From the NCBI GenBank assembly GCA_000231825.2, contig JH720346.1, forward strand, positions 48,221 to 112,220: a stretch of DNA of 64,000 nt, given 5' to 3'. Under the pieces are notes generated by a model. That model was not told where the DNA came from. It was given only the letters and a program-made list of their open reading frames with translations, and made no database searches. Positions 58,393 to 64,000 of this stretch are shown piece by piece. A program made the position numbers and the translations under genes. The DNA comes from Tetrahymena elliotti 4EA. Taxonomy: Eukaryota; Ciliophora; Oligohymenophorea; Hymenostomatida; Tetrahymenidae. Numbering within the stretch: the first letter of the stretch is position 1; each line of letters opens with the position of its first letter.

Positions 58393-58938
58393 AATAATGA
58401 TAATCAAAAATTATCATTTTCTTTAAAAATTAATTTCATATTATTCTGAAGTTAAAACAAAAATTTAATCTAGATTTTGCATCATACTTAACATGTTTAT
58501 CTGAATCTAATTTCTTTAAAAATTAAATTAAATTTAAAATAATTTTTTTTCATTAAAAATAAATTTATTTTTTACCATAAATTATTACCATATTTTCTGA
58601 ATATAAAGAAATTTAAGATCACAAATTCCAATCAAAATAGGTTTGGTAATTTTTGAATAGTGAATGGTTTTATTTTTATAATATTTGATTATTTAATTTA
58701 TAATGATTACATTAAATATAAAAACATTCACATTTCCAAAATAACTCTTATTTATTTTTAATCTATTTTAAATGATGATACTTGTTTAAAATCTTAATTT
58801 CTGCTTGATTTTGATTATTCAAAAATTTTTTCTTTTGTTTCAAGTTAGAATGAATCTAAACTAATATCTTTTTTAAGTATTTTAACTTAAAATAATGCAT
58901 CATAAGAATAATTTTTACATTGCTTATAATCTATTTTT
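58393..58938. other. intergenic
   Basis: AT-rich 3' spacer; nothing recognised. Confidence 0.5.
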
Positions 58939-59229
58939 TCATTAATCTTAAAGTAGTTATTTTTCAAAAATAAGTTAATTTACTTTGTTAAAGCAGTTAG
59001 GTAATATTTATTTCCAATTATTAATCTTAACATAATTTTCTTTTTCATATACTTGTGAGATACTAAAGCAATTATATCTTGCACCTTCCCCTTACATTTA
59101 ATTATTTTCTGTTTATAAGTTTTAAATTAAACTAACAATTTCAGGATAAACTTCAATTTCTTCAGTAAAGTGATTGATTCTGTTTTTTATTACTCCAAAC
59201 CTCTAGTCAGGACTGAATTTAGTATGTCC
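58939..59229 (-). pseudogene. fragment of transposon-like protein with GHTK-PD-FG motif
   Basis: A 97-codon open segment ends at TGA 58941-58939 and starts at a splice acceptor-like ACTGTAG. It begins GHTKFSPDQRFGVIKNRINH and continues with an acidic helix and INNWKQILPNCFNK. The GHTKF.PD..FG..K signature followed by a short W-containing tail is typical of the C-terminal end of proteins encoded by some eukaryotic DNA transposons. No matching upstream exon is visible, so it is probably a truncated relic. It could also be the last exon of a gene whose other exons I missed. Confidence 0.55.
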
Positions 59230-59574
59230 TACAGTAAAAAATTAATTAAAATATCATCAATTATCTTTAACTGATGAACGATGTAATAGAAAAATGCTGA
59301 AATGCTATTATTTTTGAATATAATGAGTATATAATTAATTATGTATCTTTTTATATAATGTATTTTAATTGTTATAAAGATATTGTAATATTTTTAAAAA
59401 TTTAATATCTTTGTACCAATAAAATTTTAACAATTATTTCTTGAAAACAAATTCATTGCTTAAATAAAAGATAATTTACAGTTTGTATTATATTTTATTT
59501 ATATTTGTATAATCAAATTAAATATTTAAGAAAAAGTAATACTTCCTAAGATTTGATACATAAAGATCAATAAA
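59230..59574. other. intergenic
   Basis: AT-rich. No upstream exon of the transposon-like fragment was found here. Confidence 0.45.
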
Positions 59575-60834
59575 ATGTCTAATAAAAGAAAAAATATTAA
59601 TCAAATTGATTAACCAATAATTAAAATTTAAAAATTAAATGAAAAAGCATCAAAGGAAGGATCAGAGAATGAATTAGAGTGTGATGCTTTAAATATATAA
59701 GACAGTAAAGTTTTTAAATTTATCGTTTTAATTTTAAATTGACATCATTATCAAAAAAAAGCTGAAGGATCTAAAAGTGATAAAGCTTGCGAAAATGAAT
59801 TATAAGATAAAGATGATGATGAGATAAATAAATAAGAAAAATAAAAAAATATATAAACATTTTTGTCTGATCTTTTATTTTTATTTCAGTTTATAGTTGC
59901 TACAAAAAAAGATAAAGAATATGATCCTGTTACAGATATTATAGAACTCTTATCTTGTGACAAAAAGGAAAAGTAGAATCTATTAGATTCTGTGAAAGAT
60001 TTGATGAATAGATATTAACCGCAAAAATAAATATCAGGTTAATTAGAATAGATTCTTTTTGATGTTTTATCTTAATTACAACTTAATGAATCAAAAATTT
60101 ATATAAATTATATTCAAACAATAAAATATAATTTGTAAATATTGGATTAAGTAAATTAAGAACAAGATTTGATTGAAAATATTGGTAAATCAATTAAATT
60201 AATGTAGAGTTAAAGTATAAATCATAACTAAATAATAAAAAGCTATAATTTATCTGAATTAAATGTCTTGACTTGTCCTAAAAAGTGTTTTTACCAATCT
60301 TTTTAAGGAAAGAAATTCAGTCTTAAGAAATACATTTAATACAATGATAACAAAATAACTTTTATTTCAGGAAATGAAGACGAGGCTTAATATTATTTTG
60401 ATTTTGCTATTGAATTTGAAAAAAAATATACTCTTTTACTTTAATTTGATGACAATCCTAGAGAAAAATTTACAATAGGTGTATAATAAGAAAATTTATT
60501 GCTACAAAGAGTTGCTTATGATGAACCTAACTCTTTTTTTTCTAAAACTTTTTTTCCTAATTGGGCTGTTGGAGATAATGATTGCTCAAATATCATCAAA
60601 GGGTCTGAGCTTTCATGTTAGCCAAAAATAGGTAGTATGATTGAAATAAGAATAAGCTTAAGTGATAACTTAATAGAATTTACAGATTACCCTAAAAGAG
60701 AAAACATCAATTCAAATTACCAAAATTATGAATTATCTGCTTCCAAAAATAGATATGTTATTGGATTAAACTTATGCAATCAATAGCAAGTCTCAATATT
60801 ATAAATTTAAGAAGTATCTCATTTTATCTATTGA
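59575..60834 (+). CDS. unrecognised acidic/Gln-rich protein with C-terminal beta domain
   Basis: Two exons (59575-59704 and 59762-60834) sum to 1203 nt, or 400 residues, with TGA at 60832-60834. The N-terminal 100 residues are charged, and an EGS-ENEL motif appears once in each exon, hinting at an internal repeat. The middle is helical (KEKQNLLDSVKDLMNR, then Gln-rich). From about residue 240 the sequence turns beta-rich: FDFAIEFEKKYTLLLQFDD, KFTIGVQQENLLLQRVAY, GSMIEIRISLSDNLIEFTDY and YVIGLNLCNQQQVSIL. The order of these strands is loosely like an SPRY-type sandwich, which I offer only as a possibility. The alternative donor at 59708 breaks the frame, so the donor at 59705 is preferred. No signal or membrane helix is present. 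Confidence 0.7.
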
Positions 60835-61691
60835 TAGCTTTATTCCATTAACTTTAATCTCAAATTTTCTTTTCTTAAGTAGTTTTTTTAATATGTATTT
60901 TACTATTCAATCATTATAATAATAATAGTGATTGGTAAATAATTTATTTTTCTTGTTGATAAAAAACTAGTCTATTTTATTAAAGTTTTTATTTTATTTC
61001 TTTATCAATGTTAAAAAATCTTAAAATTTTATTATACTTATCAATTTTGCAAATTATTTTGAAATTAACTACAAATAAAAATTCAAATAAATCCAAATTG
61101 AATATATTTTATTAAAAATGTCTATTATATCTTATTTTATTGTAAGATAAGAATAAAGGCCAGCTTAGTTTTTAAAGAGAATCTCATCAATTAGTTTAAA
61201 TAAATCTGAAAAAAGGCTGTTAAAAGATTCCAATAAAGTCAATAAAACTCATAAATATTGAAAATTTTTACTATTCTGCTCTTAAATTTACCAATTTTTA
61301 GAATTACTTATGAAATTAACTACCAATGGATATTCAAATAAATATGTATGTATTGAATATTTGCTTCATTCTATAATCACTTATTTTTAAGTCAGATACT
61401 AATTAAATTAATAAGAAATAAAGACAGTTTAGTTTTTAATGAGAATGAATCTGATCAATTTGATTTACAATAAATAGAAAAAAAGGCTTTTTTAATACAT
61501 ATCAATAAAAATAATATATTGTATATATAAAAAATATGATACATATTTTTAATTGTAAGAATAAATTTTCCATTCATAAACCAATGAAATAAATAATTAA
61601 ATTTAATTTTGATAAACAGTTTATTAATGGTGATGATAATACTTAAAATATTGCAAATTTATGTATTTTTTATACAAATAAACTTATTTGA
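60835..61691. other. intergenic with tandem duplication
   Basis: Contains the duplicated block at 61,005-61,510; nothing coding. Confidence 0.5.
61005..61510. repeat. non-coding tandem duplication, unit about 250 nt
   Basis: Two diverged copies share GAAATTAACTACAAATAAAA / GAAATTAACTACCAATGGAT followed by ATTCAAATAAAT, and, later in each unit, AAAG-CAG-TTAGTTTTTAA followed by GAGAAT, AATTTG-like sequence and an AAAAGGCT end. It lies between convergent genes. Confidence 0.65.
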
Positions 61692-62596
61692 TCATTCAGA
61701 ATGGTATTAGATAAATTATGTTACTGTTTCTGAATATTATCTTTGTATTCTTTGAGTAATAGGGTCATTCAAGTATTCTTCAGATAAACCTATAACTAAA
61801 TAATCTTCTTCTTCGAATCCTTTTTCTAAATAAAGCTAATCATATAAAGCTGTTTTTAAAGCAGGATGAATTTAACCGCCATTTTACTTTTATGAAACTA
61901 AATACTTGACTAAATGAACAAGTATTTCAGGTTATGATTTAACATATTTAATGAAGAAGGCTATTATAGATTAACCATCTTCGATAGATAGTTTTACATC
62001 AGGAGAGGCAATTGATGACTTCACTTTGGCAAGACTGTATATAATTTTTTATTGATACTATGGTTCTTTCATAAAAATACTTATTGCTACTCTCATGTAT
62101 TCATCATTGTAACCTTCATAATTTAATAATTTTTCAGATTGTCTACCGACTATCATCAACATCTAATTATTGTAGTCAATAATAGATTAATAGTACTTTT
62201 GCTTATCAATGTGCATTAACTCTCTTCTTTCTAATTATGTATTAAAATAAATGTTATTGATCCTAAAAAATAAAATTTGAAAGCTAAAATAGATTAAAAC
62301 ATACCTTCTCTGAATTTAAAAACCATTTCTTTAAACTCAGGAATTGCCATATCTGTAAAAACATCAGTAAAATCCATTAATGTTTATAAATCATAGAACT
62401 AATATTGCATGTATTATTAAATCTATGCATTTTATATTATCAAATTTATTCTTTCTTCAAGACTCTAAACTTTATCTTAAGGTTTGTCTTCCTTTACTCC
62501 TTAATAAACTAAGTAAGCTGATGCTGCAACACCACCTAAAACAAGAGCTCCTTGCACAATCTTGTTATTTTTTAAAATATCTAAAATTTTTTCCAT
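61692..62596 (-). CDS. unrecognised protein with one N-terminal membrane segment
   Basis: Two exons (62596-62305 and 62230-61692) sum to 831 nt, or 276 residues, with TGA at 61694-61692. The joint uses donor GTATGT and the acceptor in ACATAATTAG; the nearer AG at 62269-62268 would shift the frame. Residues 11-31 (KIVQGALVLGGVAASAYLVY) form a single membrane-spanning or anchor segment right at the N-terminus. The rest is soluble and helical: a charged start, EFKEMVFKFRE, LMIVGRQSEKLLNYEGY, and an acidic C-terminal part with EKGFEEEDYLVIGLSEEYL. An N-terminal anchor without a basic presequence fits an outer mitochondrial or ER membrane protein facing the cytosol, but this is inference. No family is recognised. 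Confidence 0.75.
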
Positions 62597-63669
62597 TTTT
62601 ATTTGTGGATTAAATTATTTATCTCCCTACTTATCAAATTAATTAAAACTTTTGCAAATTTTTTTTTAATTTATTGATTAGAAGATTGTAATTATTTTTG
62701 ATATCAATTTCAATAGAAGATTCTTTATTTCCAATTTTGATATCTAATTAAAATAAAAAGCCTTTCGAAAGATTTGATATCCAAAGAAAGTTACATGTAG
62801 TTACTTATTTAAAATAGTAAACATAAATGACAATTCTTTTAAAACAAAAATAACAATAAAAAAATAAAAAATTTTCTTGATTTGATTGAATATTCAAAAT
62901 TATTTAAAAAAATTTTAAAAGGTTTATTTAAAAAATAGTTTATTTCTTTCTATCTAAAATTAAGAAGTTTTTATGTTAATTAATTATTCTTTCATGAAGA
63001 GATTGTATAGAGGGGTAGCAATTCGATTTACACCTATGTATTTTTGAGGATCGCAAGAATGATAAGAATTAATAAATATGATCTAATACATTAAAATATA
63101 CTCTATTTAATCCTATATTGTATCTTTATTAAATTAAAAAAAACATAAATTTTAAGCAAAAATATCCATACTAATAAAATTATAAAAATTTTAGCATGTG
63201 TTTGAATAGTTGATTTTTAATAGGCACATAAATAGTTAAATTGATATTTATTTCTAAAAAAAAAAAATACAAATTCAACATTTGTAATCCAAATTTGTAA
63301 ACTATTCAAATCATAATGATTAAAAAAAAACTGTAATTTCTTTATTTAATTTTAATTTAACTTCTATTAAGATTTACAAATGTATTAAACAGAGAGAGCA
63401 ACAAATCATTACAAACATTTATTTCAAATTTAATGCTGTGACTAACCCTTAATTTGAATTTTTTAATAAAAATATTTGGTTCTTGCCTACTTTTTGCAAA
63501 TCAGTTGTAGTATCTGAATCTCATTACTAATAAACAGATTAATTCATTTTGTGATGAAGTTTGCAAAATTTTTGTTTGAAAAAATTAATCTAATTTTTCA
63601 TATGAATTACTAATTACTAATTAATTAATATTCAATTTAATATCTAAACAAATATTTAAAAATAAATAA
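62597..63669. other. intergenic; right part is LRR 5' flank
   Basis: From about 63,470 onward this DNA is the flank that recurs, inverted, at 7728-7920 and in part at 8988-9200. Left of that it is AT-rich, with one GC-richer patch near 63,000-63,060 (a short open stretch starting ATGAAGAGATTG) that I cannot interpret. Confidence 0.5.
63470..63665 (+). repeat. conserved 5' flank of LRR family
   Basis: It matches 7728-7920 (reverse complement) along almost its whole length and shares shorter blocks with 8988-9200 and with the DNA before 39016. Conservation outside coding DNA suggests a recent duplication or a kept promoter. Confidence 0.65.
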
Positions 63670-64000
63670 ATGTACTACACAAAACAGAAAAATTATTTTA
63701 CAGATCTTGCTAAAGTACTTCAATTTGTGTAGATATATAGATATATTTTAATTTTTATTTATTTAAAGTTACTAAGCTCTGATTTAAGTTCTTACTCACA
63801 ACTTGGCATTAAATTGAGGTAAAATAATTAACTTTTCTTTAAAATAATCAAAAGTTTAAATTGTGATTTTTTACTTCTTGTAAAAAATAGTATTCAAAAT
63901 ATATATCACATTTTGAAAAAGCATCAAAATTTATTTTATGAATTCAGATAAATTTTAGTTTATTAATTTCCCATTTTTATGTTTTTTTTTCTTTTAAATA
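63670..64000 (+). CDS. leucine-rich-repeat protein, first exon (continues past right edge)
   Basis: The first exon, 63670-63818, runs in frame from ATG and encodes 49 residues plus two bases: an aromatic-rich cap with YFTDLAKVLQFVQIYRYILI and YLKLLSSDLSSYSQLGIKLR-like sequence. It aligns residue for residue with the first exon of the 39-kb gene and ends in the same phase-2 donor. The rest of the window, 63819-64000, is intron. By comparison with the 39-kb gene, the first LRR exon should begin just past the edge. This copy shows that the frame of the 39-kb first exon is the ancestral one. Confidence 0.85.

Overview
The window is nuclear DNA of a ciliate, most likely Tetrahymena or a close relative, and probably from an expressed (macronuclear) region. 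It is extremely AT-rich. Conserved proteins read correctly only if TAA and TAG are translated as glutamine and TGA is the sole stop. Introns are short, AT-rich and GT-AG. A standard-code ORF search therefore cuts almost every real gene into fragments, so I rebuilt the genes by reading through TAA/TAG and joining exons by phase. For most multi-exon genes the exon sum is a multiple of three, which is an internal check on the model.

Layout. 0.3-2.2 kb (-): 5' part of a calcium-dependent-type protein kinase that runs off the left edge. 5.5-6.4 kb (+): HslV, the peptidase of a mitochondrial HslUV protease. 7.5-9.0 kb (-): broken copies of a leucine-rich-repeat (LRR) gene. 10.6-12.7 kb (+): tandem CCCH zinc-finger protein. 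14.2-19.5 kb (-): ten-exon AGC kinase of the IRE/RIM15/MAST type. 20.8-24.1 kb (-): a Gln-rich protein and a TPR protein. 25.3-30.3 kb (-): an intronless 1686-residue protein with an N-terminal T4-lysozyme/pesticin-like domain and a very long low-complexity tail. 31.0-31.7 kb (+): HMG-box protein.

32.1-38.0 kb and 44.2-45.4 kb (-): four paralogues of a family I cannot name. Between them lies an intact LRR gene (39.0-41.6 kb, +) with a GC-rich, foldable element inside one intron. 46.3-47.8 kb (+): second TPR protein. 48.6-52.2 kb (+): eleven-exon OSCA/TMEM63-type channel. 53.0-54.6 kb (+): arrestin-fold protein. 55.0-55.6 kb: decayed reverse transcriptase. 55.8-58.4 kb (+): second LRR gene with a frameshifted first exon. 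58.9-59.2 kb (-): transposon-like protein fragment. 59.6-60.8 kb (+) and 61.7-62.6 kb (-): two unrecognised proteins. 63.7 kb (+): first exon of another LRR gene that leaves the window.

The most unusual structure is the LRR family. Each internal repeat is one exon, almost always exactly 90 nt, and every intron is in phase 2, so repeats could be gained or lost as modules without breaking the frame. Four loci in this one window (one inverted and broken, one frameshifted, one intact, one entering at the right edge) show the family is actively duplicating and decaying. The other genes are mostly unrelated housekeeping or signalling genes, each apparently with its own promoter; I see no operon-like organisation.
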